A stretch of DNA of 64,000 bases from Thinopyrum elongatum. Taxonomy: Eukaryota; Streptophyta; Magnoliopsida; Poales; Poaceae. Under the pieces are notes generated by a model, which saw nothing but the letters and a program-made list of their open reading frames with translations, searched no databases and had not been told where the DNA came from. The DNA lies in NCBI GenBank assembly GCA_011799875.1, contig CM022301.1:85393667-85457666 (forward strand), given 5' to 3'. The translations under genes were made by a program, and so were the position numbers. This document shows positions 45,719-58,057 of this stretch, piece after piece; position 1 is the stretch's first letter; each line of letters begins with the position of its first letter.

Positions 45719-47654
45719 GTAATTGATGGCAACATACATCAAAGCTTCAAGTAAATGATATGAAGAGTAGTAAGTAAAGCTTTGGAAGAACATGTAACAT
45801 GCATAAGCTGCCCCTACATGTATGCAAGCATGTGAAGATAGCATTGAAGAATCATGTGAATGCATAGCATGACAGAGTAAGCAATGAGTTACATGTTTCT
45901 TGGCTATATGCATCAGAGCTAATAGAATAGTTGAAAGATGTACCTTCATGTTTATGAATCCCTCTTCCAAACAGTATGTGCAAAAAAGCAAGAGATCATC
46001 ATGTACATGAGTGTGATGCATATACTTACCTTGTGGTTCTTGAGTTGACTTTTGAAGAAGTAAACTTGAGAAAACAAGGTTAGATAACACAAGAACACTC
46101 CAAACAAAAAAAAAGATTCCAAGATCCACAAGAGTACCAAGATTGGGATGACATGTAATAGGTGAGTACCACAAAGTGAGTACTTCATTCAGATATAGAC
46201 ATGTCCCCAAAGATTTAAAGATTTGCAATAAGTTCCAAGGATTTTTCTCCCCTTAAGCATAGACTCTTTCTCCCCCTGAATCTAATATTGGATAATGGGA
46301 GAAGGTAGGGTGAGATAAAATCAAAGAAGAACTAGATAAAAAGTAGTCATAACTTAAATCAAATACTAACATGTCTTTCTCCTCTTAAAGACATGGGGAT
46401 TCTCTCTTCTTATTAACATGCATCTCTAGAACAACTTAGATGTGCTCTCTCTCTTGATAGACTTTGATGTTCTCTCTCTCCCCCTTTGACATCAATTTCT
46501 AAGAAGGGTAACTTCAGGAACATGAGTCAAGTAGGTGTGGTCCTTGAGAGACACTACAAAGCAGCATGTAGCTTAAGATGCTGATACAGGGAAAGAATCA
46601 TTGAGTGGAGCTTGCTGAAGAAAATAGGCAATATAAGATGGCAGAAAAGTTTTCTCAGCAGTGAAATCGGTGGCGCTGATCTGTTTCAATCGGTAGCTCC
46701 GAGATAGCAGAGCCACTGAAGGTGCTAATCGGTAAGACCGAGTGAGTTCATGTCGGTTGTACTGATGAACTGTGTACAAGGAAGAACTTGTATTTCGGTC
46801 TATCCGATAGGCTGAGATCGGTGACGCCGAGTTCAATGTAGAGAAAAAGTTTTGTCAACTCAGTTCACTTGGCAAATGAATTTTCACAAAGATTTTCAAG
46901 GAATTTTTATAAGGATTTGCAATGAATTTGCTGGAAGAAATAAGTCAGAAAAGAACAGAAACAAAGAGAGTCTAGATGAAGTTTTTTTTATTTAGAAGGG
47001 AACACAAGAAGAAATGCAATGTATGAAAAGAACACTAGAGAATTTCATCTAGAGGTGGTCGGCGACAAAGTCACCTATGTTAGAGTATATTGACTTAGGA
47101 GTCAAGTGAAATCACTTGATCATAGGTCATACTCATCATTTAAGCTCAAAATGGGTTTGCCATTTTTCATTAAAGCATTTTTTATGTATTCACATCTTGT
47201 TGAGTTGCTTTAACTCATGTCTTGGAGTAAAGCATCTCTAAGATGGAATGACATACCTTGGGTTGTGGTGTTGATCTTGATCGTGTAGTTGAACTTGTGT
47301 TGGATGCTCAAGGTTGATGTAGTCCATCAAGAGTTGGGAGCATCCTTTGGAGTTGAAGTTCATATTCCTACATGGGTTAGTCTTGCAAGGAATAGCATTT
47401 GTGTATCCACATGACAAAAAGTGAAAACCATCATAATGATATTGTCAAAGGATATGTTGAATATGTTCATGCTTCCTTGATTTCAACATCCACCGTGTAG
47501 ATACTTGGTGATGTAGAGATGCTCAAGATGTGAGTGAGGTGCAATCTCATAGATTGAGATTCATCCAAGTACCTACAAGAGTTAGATAACATACAAGGGT
47601 GCAAATATTTCCTAGATAAATGATCATCATCATAAGAGAAATATCAAGGATTAG
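45719..47654 (-). other. Long 3' noncoding region of element D
   Basis: About 1.9 kb without a plausible ORF between the end of pol and the polypurine tract. At 46665-46835 there are again CGGTnnnnCCGA motifs like those in the LTR. The 175-codon minus frame at 45701-46228 shows no domain and reads across the polypurine-tract border region. Confidence 0.6.
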
Positions 47655-48750
47655 TCACTTAGGCTCATGCCTTGCATGTATCCAAATGGAATCTTTATTC
47701 CAAGTTTGAGGCATAATGATATTCAATTCACCTATCAAACGGAAAAATATCTTTTCATCAAGCGGTTTAGTGAATATATCCGCCAATTGCTTGTCGGTAC
47801 GAACATGCTTAAGATTGATGTCCCCTTTAGCAACATGATCACGAATGAAATGATGATGAACTTCAATATGCTTAGTTCAAGAATGTTGCACAGGATTGTG
47901 AGCAATCTTAATAGCACTCTCATTGTCACAAAGCAATGGAACATGTTTCACATGTATCCCATAATCTTTAAGAGTTTGGGTCATCCAAAGTAATTGAGCA
48001 CAACATGATCCGGCGGCAATGTATTCCGCTTCGGCGGTGGATAAGGATACCGAGTTTTGTTTCTTGGAGGACCAAGAGACAAGGGATCTACCAAGAAATT
48101 GACAAGTACCCGAAGTGGACTTTCTATCAACCTTGTCACCGGCATAGTCCGAGTCGGAATAGCCAACAAGATCAAAAGATGACCTCTTAGGATACCAAAT
48201 GCCAAAGTTTGGTATATGAATTAAATATCTCACTATCCTTTTCACGGCCTTAAGATGACATTCTTTAGGAGCCTCTTGATAACGTGCACACATGCACACA
48301 CTTAGCATAATATCGGGACGGGAGGCACATATATATAATAATGAACCAATCATCGATCGGTAAACCTTTTGGTCAACCGGATTGCCATCCTTAGTCAAGT
48401 CAAGATGTCCACTAGTAGGCATGGGTGTTTTCATACCTTTGCTTTCTTGCATATTGAACTTCTTGAAAAGATCCTTGGTATACTTTGTTTGTGAGACAAA
48501 GGTACCTTCCTTAGTTTGCTTGATTTGCAAACCAAGGAAAAATTTGAGTTCACTCATCATAGACATCTCAAACTTCTCCGACATTAGCCTTCCAAACTTT
48601 TCACTAAAATGGGGGTTAGTAGAACCGAATATGATATCATCCACATATATTTGGCACACAAATAGTTCTCCATTAACCCTTTTAGTAAAAAGAGTAGAAT
48701 CAATTTTCCCAATTTCAAAGCCTTTTTCAATAAGAAACTTAGTCAAGCAT
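47655..48750 (-). pseudogene. Element D pol, second part: RT end and RNase H
   Basis: After the LINE the RT resumes with FLIEKGFEIGKIDSTLF and the catalytic box QIYVDDIIFGSTN, both aspartates intact, then LKFFLGLQIKQTKEG and RPDIMLSVCMCARYQ. RNase H follows with YSDSDYAGDKVDRKSTSG, SLSTAEAEYIAAG and LCDNESAIKIA. One TGA at about 47869-47871 falls in the usual HSRTKHIE motif (an Arg codon, CGA to TGA). The frame then continues through DKQLADIFTKPLDE to a stop at 47655-47657. The frame is continuous with the first RT part when the LINE and its short duplication are ignored. Confidence 0.85.
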
Positions 48751-48868
48751 CTTGACTTGGACACTTTCGTATTAGAGGTTGATGGTGCTCTCCTCTCCTC
48801 TCCCCTCCCCTCCCACCTTCTCCCACCCCACTGATGGATCTCTCCATAGATCTTCTTAGATTGTTAGG

Positions 48869-51865
48869 ATGGATTCACTCATTGATTGGGATTTCTCATA
48901 CGGCCAGAAGGTGGCGGCTCAGGTGCGTCGGCGGTTTAACTCTCCTGTCCACTTTAATGGATCCATCTTGGCATTTTTCCATTTGAGTTCTTTTCGTCTG
49001 GATGTGGATTCTGTTTCCATGGCGCTCTGTTCATGCTTTGGGGGTAACCTTAAGAGGTTCAACGTGATTAAACTCTCGGATAATCGGTTTCATTTCTCGG
49101 TGGCCTCCAATCGAGTGGGTCATTTTATTCGTGCTCTTAAAGGTTGCCGTATGCCAGCGTTCCACTGTTCGTTTAATCTTTATCGTGATAAGTCCTTTGG
49201 TTTGGATCAGCGGGTGCCTGAGGTTGATTTTGATTGGGTTAGTCACTCAAATCGAAGGCATGCAAATCAACGTTACCTTCATAATATCCGTGCTGATCTT
49301 TTAAATGGAATGCATGGCCATCAACGTAAACCTCTCGCGATACATGCTCGTCTTAATGAGAATCTTGCCCCTGATGCACTGGCCTCGAAATGGACTGCTG
49401 CATTTAATGAAGTTGATAATGAGGAGAACAATTGTCCCCCTATTCATAATTGCAATCTTAATTCAGATGGGTTCTCGTTCGATGCATCTCAGTTTTGGTC
49501 GGTTTACGTTTTCCCTTGAAACGCGGTCGCCCCAGAGGAACTCTCCTATCTTTCAGCCTAGAATTTTTGGATGTGGTTGGGCCAAACCAGTTTTGAATTC
49601 CTGCAAGATCTTTTCATTGGAGGATATCAGGGATCTGTTTCGTGCGGGCTATTTAGATAAGGATGTTTTATTTTTTGTCAGAAATCATTATATGGCCTGT
49701 ACAAATTGTCTTTCTTTTGGTCATCAGGCTATGGACTGTCACATTGGGCGGCGTTGTTTACAATATTTCTCGTTTGGCCACTCCCGTAAATAGTGCCATC
49801 AGTTAGGTTCTCGTGTTGATACGATAAGCTCTAACGCTCTGAATTATCAATGGTTACCCAAAAATCAGCAGCGATTTTGTGTCAGATGCTTATCGATGGG
49901 GCATTCCGCTTCTTGCTGCTCTACGTCCCCATGCTGTCAGTCAAGATGGGCCTACGACCACGCGGTGGTGGGCTGGAAAAAACTGAGATTTTCTAAGCAG
50001 ACGGTTTGGATTCCAAAGGTCCCCATAAAACAATCGCACCTGCCGCTGGACGCCTCATATTCTGCTTCGTCCTGTTCCACCATCGCTCTCTGCTCCTCCA
50101 AGGAGATGGCCAACTTCCCCGTCAACCCGCTTGCGTTCCTGCTCCATGGTATGATGGTGGAGCAGGGATCTCCAGATCGCAAGGCTCGCGTGGATATGGT
50201 TCTCAGTGGCAATCCGCCATTGAACCATGATCGCTTCCTCATCGCAGAGACGCAGAGCTATCCCAGTTCACTTGCGGGCGGAGGCTAGATCTGCTATTGC
50301 TGGTATGCTCAATCACGATGGCTACTCTGTTCGTTTCTTTGAGGATTCTCCTTTAGGGCTGGGTCTGTTCTGCATCCATATTGTGCCTCTTAGAGATGCT
50401 CTCATTGGGAAAACCTATATGCTGTATGAGGAAGTAGAGGTCACTTTTGTTAAGCATGATGAAGCGATAAATATGCGCATGCCGGTGCTTGGTCGCTATA
50501 CCTGGATCCTACTGCTTGCTTTCCCCCAGGATGATCAGACGCAATATTGGGTTGAAAAGGCAGTTTCTCACTTTGGTAAGCTGCTGATATGGTTTAGCCC
50601 TCGAGAAGCATTGTCGGGGGTTCTTGTTCAAGCTTGGATTATGAGCCCGTCTGTGGGACCTAAGGACTTTGTCATGCACCAGATGGTGGGTCAGAGGCGC
50701 TCCTGGACAGTACCAGTCTTTATTGTCCGTTCTGATGGAGCAAATGTGTTTGAGCATGATGTTTCCCTTGCTGGTGAGGATCCTTTGCCTCCTAGTGGAG
50801 ATGCTCATCCACTGTTTGGGCCGCACACTACGGCTGAGCAAGCGTTCCAGGTCAGATTATAGGCGTGGTTGGTCCGTAATGGTGTTTTTGCCTAGCCGGG
50901 GCTGCTGCTTCTGGTGGAAACAATGCCCAATCGCCTTGCTTGCTCCTCCCTCTCCACCTTTTGTTCCAGCCAGGGGACAGGTTAATTACCAAAGATTGCT
51001 GCGGGAACAGGGGGCGAGGTTCTCTGATGGTCTAGTGCTTGAACCAAATATAGCCGATAGTCCTCTCTCTGCCTATAATGATAACCTTTCTGTAACTGCT
51101 TCCATGGATGAAGAACCTCTGGTTATCAATGCTAATGGCGTTCCTCAAGGATCTGTTGACTATTCTGGATAGAATGGCCATCAAACTCTGCAGATCAACT
51201 TTTGTCTGCTTAGTAATAATTTCCATCAAGCCGCTCTGTCAGAAGCCGCAAGTTGGAGCTCTGAAGATATCCCTGATGTGTTTTGTCTGGCTCTGTCTGC
51301 GATCAAGGACCTTCTTCGCCCAAAACCTGCTAAGGATTGCATTTTTTTCAAGGTTCCTACGATCCCTGCCAAGCTGATTAGGTTCTTGGGTGTTCAATCC
51401 ATGCTTTCAGCTCGCTCTGATTAGGTTGGAGTTGAAAGAAAAGTGGCCAAAAAATTATGCTTTGAGGACTCACCTGGTCTCCATGCTATTCAGTCGTAGT
51501 CTCTTGTTAGTTCTGATTCCTCTGCTGATTTTGGTGAGAATGATAACATGGACACTATGGCTTTGTCTAATGTTAGCAGCCCTGCTGTTTTCGCGCCAGT
51601 GCTTTCTCCTTCAGAATCTGTTGTTGATCATGCAGTCAAGAAGAGAGGTAGAAAGCCAAGGGCTGCAACTCCGCTAGTTACATCTGAAGTTTGTAGAAGC
51701 AGCCGCAACAACATGTATCAGGGCTTTAAGGTGGATATGCCCTCTGATTCACGCAAACGCAAGTCTGCTATTGTACCTGCTATAGTCATGGCCGTCCCTG
51801 ATCCAGCTCCTTCTCCTGTTCCTAACACTGCTCCTGAGCCGCTCTCGATTGCTTCTATTCAATAG
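48869..51865 (+). pseudogene. LINE E ORF1 (nucleic-acid-binding protein with CCHC zinc knuckles)
   Basis: Start ATG 48869 (MDSLIDWDFSYGQKVAAQ). The reading shifts from this frame to another near 49495, again near 50260 and again near 50850, and has TAG stops at about 49791, 51170, 51422 and 51508. Domains in order: an N-terminal region (to about 49500); zinc knuckles CTNCLSFGHQAMDC and CVRCLSMGHSASCC with a degenerate one between them whose second Cys is Tyr; a domain with FVKHDEAINMR and RYTWILLLAFPQDD, which I recall as the DUF7597/DUF4283-like part of grass LINE ORF1; and a basic tail (RGRKPRAATPLV and SRKRKSAIVPAI). It would bind the LINE RNA. Confidence 0.75.
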
Positions 51866-52130
51866 ATGGGATCAGTGGATTGTGGCATCCATCCTTCAGA
51901 GCTTTCTGAAGACAAGCTGCTTGCTCCAAGGGAAGCGACACAGTCCAAGGACTGAGATCCTTATTACTTCTACATGCATCGACTATCTTATTTTGCATTA
52001 GGTTATTGTCAGCTTGTGTTTGTTTTCTGTCGTTCAGAACCACTCTTTTATTTCCTGCTGTATGGCGCACTGCATGTTTTATTCCTTCTTCGGTTATCCT
52101 CGAGTATGATGTTATGGATTTTATTTTGGT

Positions 52131-55100
52131 ATGAATCATGTTGCTAGTTCATGGAATATTATTTGCTAGAATGTGCGTGGCATTGGTTCTGATGCAAAGC
52201 ACCTGGCATTACGATCGCATATTGACAACTCGGGGTGCTCGATCATCTATCTTCAAGAGACAAAACGTGATCACTTTGACCATTCTTATTTGCGTAAGTT
52301 TTGTCCGAAGCATTTCAATAAATTTGCCTTCGTTCCTTCGATAGGTTCCTCCGGAGGTCTCCTTGTCATATGGAATAGTGCAAAGTTCTCTGGCTCGGTA
52401 ATTTTCTCTATGCAATGGGCATTAGTTATCTCGTTTAAATCTATGCAATCATCTCACTCTTGGATGCTTGCAAATATCTATGGCCCATGCACGGGGGATG
52501 AACGATTGAATTTTGTTTCGTGGCTTTACGATTTGCAAATTGGTTCCTCGGATGATTGGGTTCTCATGGGTGATTTTAATTTCATACGTTCGCCTGAAAA
52601 TAGGAATCACCCTAGAGGAGACATTGCTGATATGATAACCTTTAATGATATTATTAGATCATTAAGTTTGGTGGAAATTCCTCTTTGTGGTGCCTTGTTC
52701 ACCTGGAGTAATATGTAGCAAGAGCCTCTTTTGGAACAATTAGACTGGTTTTTTACGTCGAATCATTGGACCTCCTCCTATCCAAATACTACGGTAAGAT
52801 CGCTTGCGAGGCCAGTTTCCGACCATGTGCCATGTCTTTTCTCTGTGCAATCAAATTTTGCTAGAACCAAGTTGTTCCATTTTAAAAACTTTTGGGTCTC
52901 CCACCCGGGGTTTAAAGATGTGGTCATGAAGACGTGGGCGATTCCTTCTAAAATTACTGATCCCGCTAGAAGGCTAAATGGCAAACTCAAAGCGCTTGCT
53001 CGTGCATTACGATAGTGGAGTAAGGCCCTCTCGCGTCTTTCATTACTGCTTGAAAACTCTGAAAAAGCTTTGAAGTTTTTGGACGGCCTTGAAGAAAAAA
53101 GGCAACTAGCTCTCCAAGAATGGAATTTCAGGAAAATTCTCAAGGCTCATATTATTCATCTCCAAGATTAAAAACAGCAATACTGGCACAAGAGATGTAC
53201 TATACGCTACATTAAGTATGGGGACGAAAATACTAAGTTCTTTCAAAGAATGGCCACCGAAAGGCACCGATGCAATTCTAGAGCCTCGCTGACTCTTGCA
53301 AACGGTGTGGTTTTAGAGGGTCATGACAGCAAAGCCGATGCCCTGTTCCATGCTTTCAGAGAAAGGCTAGGGGTTTCAATTCCTCTTGAGATGAAATTCA
53401 AATTGGACGATCTTGTCTCGGCCAATATTGATCTTGGTGGCCTCTCTCAGCCTTTTACTCACTTGGAGATTGATGAGGCAGTCAAGAACTTACCTTTGGA
53501 CAAGGCCCCGGGACCGGATGGTTTTAATGGTTGTTTCTTAAAATCATGCTGGGACATAATCAAGTTTGATTTCTATGATTTGTGTCAGAGTTTTTGGGAA
53601 GGTGACATCTTGCTGGACTGTCTCAACTTGTCCCTAATCACTCTCATACGGTGAATGATTTTCGTCCCATTTCACTGCTCAATTGTTGTCTCAAACTGTT
53701 GACAAAGTTGTTAGCTGATCATTTACAGAAAGTAATCCTAAAAATCATTCATGAGAACCAGTACGACTTTATAAAGGGCAGATCCATTCAGGACTGTCGT
53801 GCTTGGGCCTTTGAATATATTCACCAATGCGAGCACTCTGGCAGAGAAATTGTTCTTCTTAAGCTGGACTTCAAAAAAGCCTTTGATCTGGTGGAGCATG
53901 AGCTCATTTTTTCTATGATGGAAAAGTTGGGGTTTGATAGCAGATGGACACATTGGATCAAGGTTTTACTAGAATCAGACCATTCCTCGGTTTTGCTAAA
54001 TACCGTACCAGGTAAATCCTTTCACTGCAAACGAGGTGTACGTCAAGGTGACCCTGTGTCTCCATTATTGTTTGTCCTTGCGGCGGAACTACTGCAATAT
54101 GTGATCAATGATGAATTTGCTAAGGGAAAGTTGAGCCTTCCAATCCGGAGACATGGTAAGTTTCCCATCATTCAATATGCCGACAACATGATCATTATCC
54201 TTCCAGCCTGTAGGGTGCAGCTCCTACATCTCAAAAGGGTCTTGCAAGATTTTGCTCTATCGTCGGGCCTGAAAATAAACTTTCAAAAGTCTATATTGGT
54301 GCCCATTAATGTAAACCCAACAGCAGCTTCTGATCTTGCTTTTGTGTTTGGATGTGAAGTAGGAAAGATGCCTTTCACTTATTTAGGCCTCCCCCTCGGC
54401 ACCACCAAACCCACTATGACAGATCTCCTGCCTCTTGTGGACCGAGTTGAGCGAAGAATATCCAGCACATGTTCTCTCCTCTGCCACGCTTCCAGGATCA
54501 CCTTGGTCAATTCTATTGCTACCTCTATGATTAACTTTGCAATGTGCACTCTACAGTTAAATGCAAATTTCATACAATACTTTGACAAGGTTAGAAGAAG
54601 ATTTGTGTGGACTAAGAAAACTGAGCAAGGGGAGTCTTGTAATTCTTTGGCAGCTTGGCAAAGAGTGTGCTGTCCCAAGGCACATGGGGGTCTTGGTGTT
54701 ATCAATATTAAAGTTCAAAACCAAGGTCTTTTGCTCAAATTTCTTGATAAATTTTACAACAGGGCTGACCTGCCTTGGGTACACCTCATTTGGGATTCTT
54801 ATTACACTCAGTCTATTCCACATGCATCACCGATCTGTGGTTCTTTTTGGTGGAAACAAATCTGCAAGCTAATGCCGATTTTCAGAGGAAAATCTTCTCC
54901 GTTGGCTGGTAATGGGCACGACATTGCCATTTGGCATGACAAGTGGCATGGGACTCCTTTCTCCACTCGTTTTGCATGGCTTTTCTCTTTTGTCATCAAT
55001 GAGGATTGCTCGGTTGCGGAGTTCTATGCAACCACAGAATGGTCCGATATGTTCCATGTACCACTCTCGCCAGAAGCGTTCGCGGAACTTCAATCAGTGA

Positions 55101-55704
55101 TATCACTTAAACCAGAGACACTCAATCATTCAAGTGCAATTGATTCATGGGCCTACGAATGGGGACAGGCTTACTCCCCCCCAAAAAATATGAGCACCGT
55201 CATAAAGATATCGTGGCGCCTCCTCTGTTTGCATGGATATGGAAGTCAAAGTTGCATATGAAACTTAAAGTTTTAATGTGGTTTCTGCTGGCTGACAGAT
55301 TGAATACTAGAAACATGCTGAGACGGAGACACTTTAACACCAATGATGGCTTTAATTGTGTCCATTGTGATTCTGGTGTTGAAGAAACTATTAACCACTT
55401 AATTTTTGCATGTCCATTTAGTGTGTCTTGCTGGACGAGGGTGGGCGTTTCTTGGAATCTAAATCATTCCCGAATTGAAGCCATCCAAGCTGCCAAAAGG
55501 TCATTCACTAGAGATCTCTTTTTTGAATTGGTGGGTATTGTGGCCTAGAATATCTGGAAGGAAAGGAACAATTATATATTCAGGCATATAAACCCATCTT
55601 TGGCAGCTTGGAGAGAAAGAACCAAAGCAGATCTCCTTTGGCTCAAATTCAGAGTGGACAAAGCTTATTGGGACTACATCACCTTGTTTGCCCTCTCTTT
55701 GTAA
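52131..55704 (+). pseudogene. LINE E ORF2 (endonuclease, reverse transcriptase, zf-RVT)
   Basis: Start ATG 52131, with a TAG at codon 13 where Trp is expected (TGG to TAG). The endonuclease shows IIYLQETKRD, VLMGDFNFIRSPENR and PVSDHVPCLF. The RT has KAPGPDGFNG, FRPISLLNCCLKLLTKLLA, VLLKLDFKKAFDLVEHE, GVRQGDPVSPLLFVLAAE and the box QYADNMIII, where the invariant YADD has become YADN, so a catalytic aspartate is lost. Then LKINFQKS and FTYLGLPLG. A zf-RVT-like end has CVHCDSGVEETINHLIFACP. Frameshifts fall near 53645 and 55200; stops at about 52716, 53013, 53169 and 55546. It ends at 55704. Confidence 0.85.
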
Positions 55705-55879
55705 TTGTGACCTCTCCACTGGTCTTTTTTCAGACACCCCTTATTTGGTCTAGCTTCTCCTAGTTCCTTGGTTTCTGCTTCCTTGAGGGGCTTCCCTCAA
55801 GTGCATGTACATAATATGTAACTCTACTATGTTTTAATCTATCACAGTAGGAGCCTCTCCTACAGTTTCCAGGTCAAAA
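55705..55879 (+). other. LINE E 3' noncoding region and A-tail
   Basis: It ends TCCAGGTCAAAAAAA, a form I recall from related wheat LINEs. No AATAAA signal was found close to the A-run. Confidence 0.65.
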
Positions 55880-55883
55880 AAAG

Positions 55884-56752
55884 CATTTATACCAAGCTCT
55901 AGGAGCTTATTTAAGACCATAAAGAGCTTTGTGAAGTTTGTAGACATGATTAGGTTTCTCGGGATTAACAAAGCCGGGAGGTTGTTTAACATAAACTTCC
56001 TCCTCAATTTCACCATTTAGAAAAGCACTTTTAATGTCCATTTGGTATAAACTGATATCATGGTGATTGGCATAATCAAGTAAAATGCGAATGGACTCAA
56101 GTCTAGCAACGGGGGCATATGTCTCACCATAGTCCATACCTTCGACTCGAGTGTAGCCTTGAGCGACGAGACAGGCCTTGTTGCGTACGACTTGTCCATC
56201 CTCATCTTGCTTATTCCGAAACACCCATTTGGTTCCAATTCCATTATGATCATCATTGGGCTTTTCAACCAATGTCCACACTTGATTCCTCTCGAAGTTG
56301 TGGAGCTCTTCATGCATAGCATTTATCCAATCTGGATCCTCAAGGGCTTCTTCTACCTTCATAGGTTCAACACTAGAAATGAATGAGTAGTGTTCACAAA
56401 AGTTAGCTAGACAAGTTTTAGAGCGAGTGATTCTCCTGGTTTGGATGTCATCGAAGATTTGTTCGATGGGATGATCTCTTGAGATTCTTGCTCTAACTCG
56501 TGAGAGATTTTGCTTGGGTTGGGGTGGAACATCCTCATCATAATCTTCTTCTTCTTCATTGTTGGTGGCATTGTCGTTCGCTTGTGGAGGTGGAGACGGA
56601 GGTTGAGGTGGTTCATCTTGTTGTACTTCCTGATTTCCTTCGTCTTGACATGTTCCACTTGTCGATGCCTCCAAGTCAACTTGTGGTTCACCTTGATGTA
56701 AAGTTGAGGCTCCCACTTGAATGGACAAAGTGCTCTCCTTCACCTCTGTTGG
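55884..56752 (-). pseudogene. Element D pol, first RT part
   Basis: It starts with an acidic, proline-rich linker (DEPPQPPSPPPQAND), then the RVT_2 domain of Copia: EEALEDPDWINAMHEELHNF, NQVWTLVEKP, IGTKWVFRNKQDEDG, CLVAQGYTRVEGMDYGETYA and the first catalytic aspartate in YQMDIKSAFLNGEIEEEVYV. It runs to HKALYGLK, then a TAA where Gln is normal (YGLKQAPRAWY), then APRAWYKC, where the LINE enters. A TGA separates it from the integrase (56753-56755). Frame is the same throughout. Confidence 0.85.
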
Positions 56753-58057
56753 TCAAAAATTTCCAATAGATAAGTCTTGAATTGCTTCCGAGGGATCTTT
56801 ATCTCCTACATCAATTGGCAATTGCTCTACTTGCGAGCCGTTAGATTCATCAAACTTCACATCTACCGTCTCTTCAACCTTTCGGGTGAAATTGTTGTAG
56901 ACACGGTAAGTGTGAGAGTTTGAGCCATAACTGAGTAGGAAACCTTCATGCGATTTAGGAGCAAATTTCAAACGACGATGCTTATCAAGAATGTAGCACT
57001 CTGAGCCAAATACTCGAAAGTATCCAACTTGGGGTTCGTTGCCGGTGAGTAGCTCGTATGTCATTTTGCCGAGAAGCTTGTGAAGATGTACTCGATTCGT
57101 AGCATGACAAGCTGTCTCAACCGCTTCCACCCAAAAGTGTCTTGGCGTCTTGTATTTAGCAAGCATCGTTCTCGCCATCTTGATAAGTGGCCGGTTCTTC
57201 CTCTCAACAACTCCATTTTGTTGAGGCATGTACGTAGCCGAGAACTCATGTGAAATCCCTTCTTCATCAAGAAAGGTATCCACATTGGCGTTCTTGAACT
57301 CCATTCCGTTATTGCTTCGAACCTTCTTGATCTTCCCTTCAAATTGGTTTTGGGCCTTCTTGGCGAAGTTCTTGAAGATCTTTTGGACCTGCGATTTATC
57401 ATTAAGAAAGAACACCCACGTAAATATTGAAAAGTCATCAACAATGACCAAACCGAAAGAGTTACCACCAAGACTCTTATAAGCATTGGGACCGAAGAGA
57501 TCCATGTGAGGTAGCTCAAGAGGTCTCCTAGTGGTCATGATGTTCTTCACGAGATGACTTCCTCCAACTTGTTTTCCTGCTTGACAAGCACTACAAAGTC
57601 TATCCTTGTCAAATATAACATCTTTAACACCAAGGATATGATCACCTTTAATAAGCTTATCAAGATTTCGCATGCCCACATGACCTAACCTTCTATGCCA
57701 TAACCATCCTTTAGAAGATTTAGCAATTAAGCAAGTACGAGGTTGGGCTCTCTTAGTGAAATCGACAATGTATAGATCACCTCTACGAATACCGGTAAAG
57801 ACCATATTATGATTATCTCTACGAAACACTTGGCAATCTACTTCGGTAAATAGAACATTGAAACCAAAGTCAGCTAGTCTAGATACAGAAAGAAGATTGT
57901 AACCAAGAGATTCAACGAGCGTAACATTTTTAATAGAGCTATCGTTGGATATGGCCACCTTACCAAGGCTAAGTACCTTACCCTTGGAGTTGTCTCCAAA
58001 AGTGACATACTTGCGTGGACCATCATTTTTAGCTAGCTCACAGAACATGTCTTTATC
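56753..58057 (-). pseudogene. Element D protease end and integrase
   Basis: The frame follows the protease active site (WILDSGCTDHMT at the end of the gag piece) after one TAA. The protease region continues to LLSVSRLADFGFNVLF. Integrase: zinc-binding LWHRRLGHVGMRNLDKL ... CSACQAGKQ; core first Asp in LPHMDLFGPN; second site reads VRSNNGMEF where VRSDNGxEF is expected, so the catalytic aspartate is Asn; Glu in QQNGVVERKNR. A C-terminal region follows (YFRVFGSECYILDKHRRLKF). The protease cuts the polyprotein and integrase inserts the DNA; this integrase should be inactive even without the stops. Confidence 0.85.

Larger units (their letters stand above)
48751..55879 (+). mobile_element. LINE E (non-LTR retrotransposon), full-length but inactive
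   Basis: A pyrimidine-rich 5' region, ORF1 with zinc knuckles, ORF2 with endonuclease, RT and zinc-binding RVT domain, a 3' noncoding region and a terminal A-run (55873-55879). The Copia RT sequence on either side shares GCAT (48747-48750 and 55880-55883), a short duplication that may extend to AAGCAT. The first bases CTTGACTTGGACAC are partly the inversion of the neighbouring AGTCAAG, perhaps extra bases added at the 5' joint. About 7.1 kb. LINEs copy themselves by nicking the target and reverse transcribing in place. Confidence 0.85.

Noticed and set aside
45701..46228. 175-codon minus-strand ORF at the end of element D
   Set aside because: It begins in the 3' noncoding region and runs into the polypurine tract; no motif and not conserved in type.
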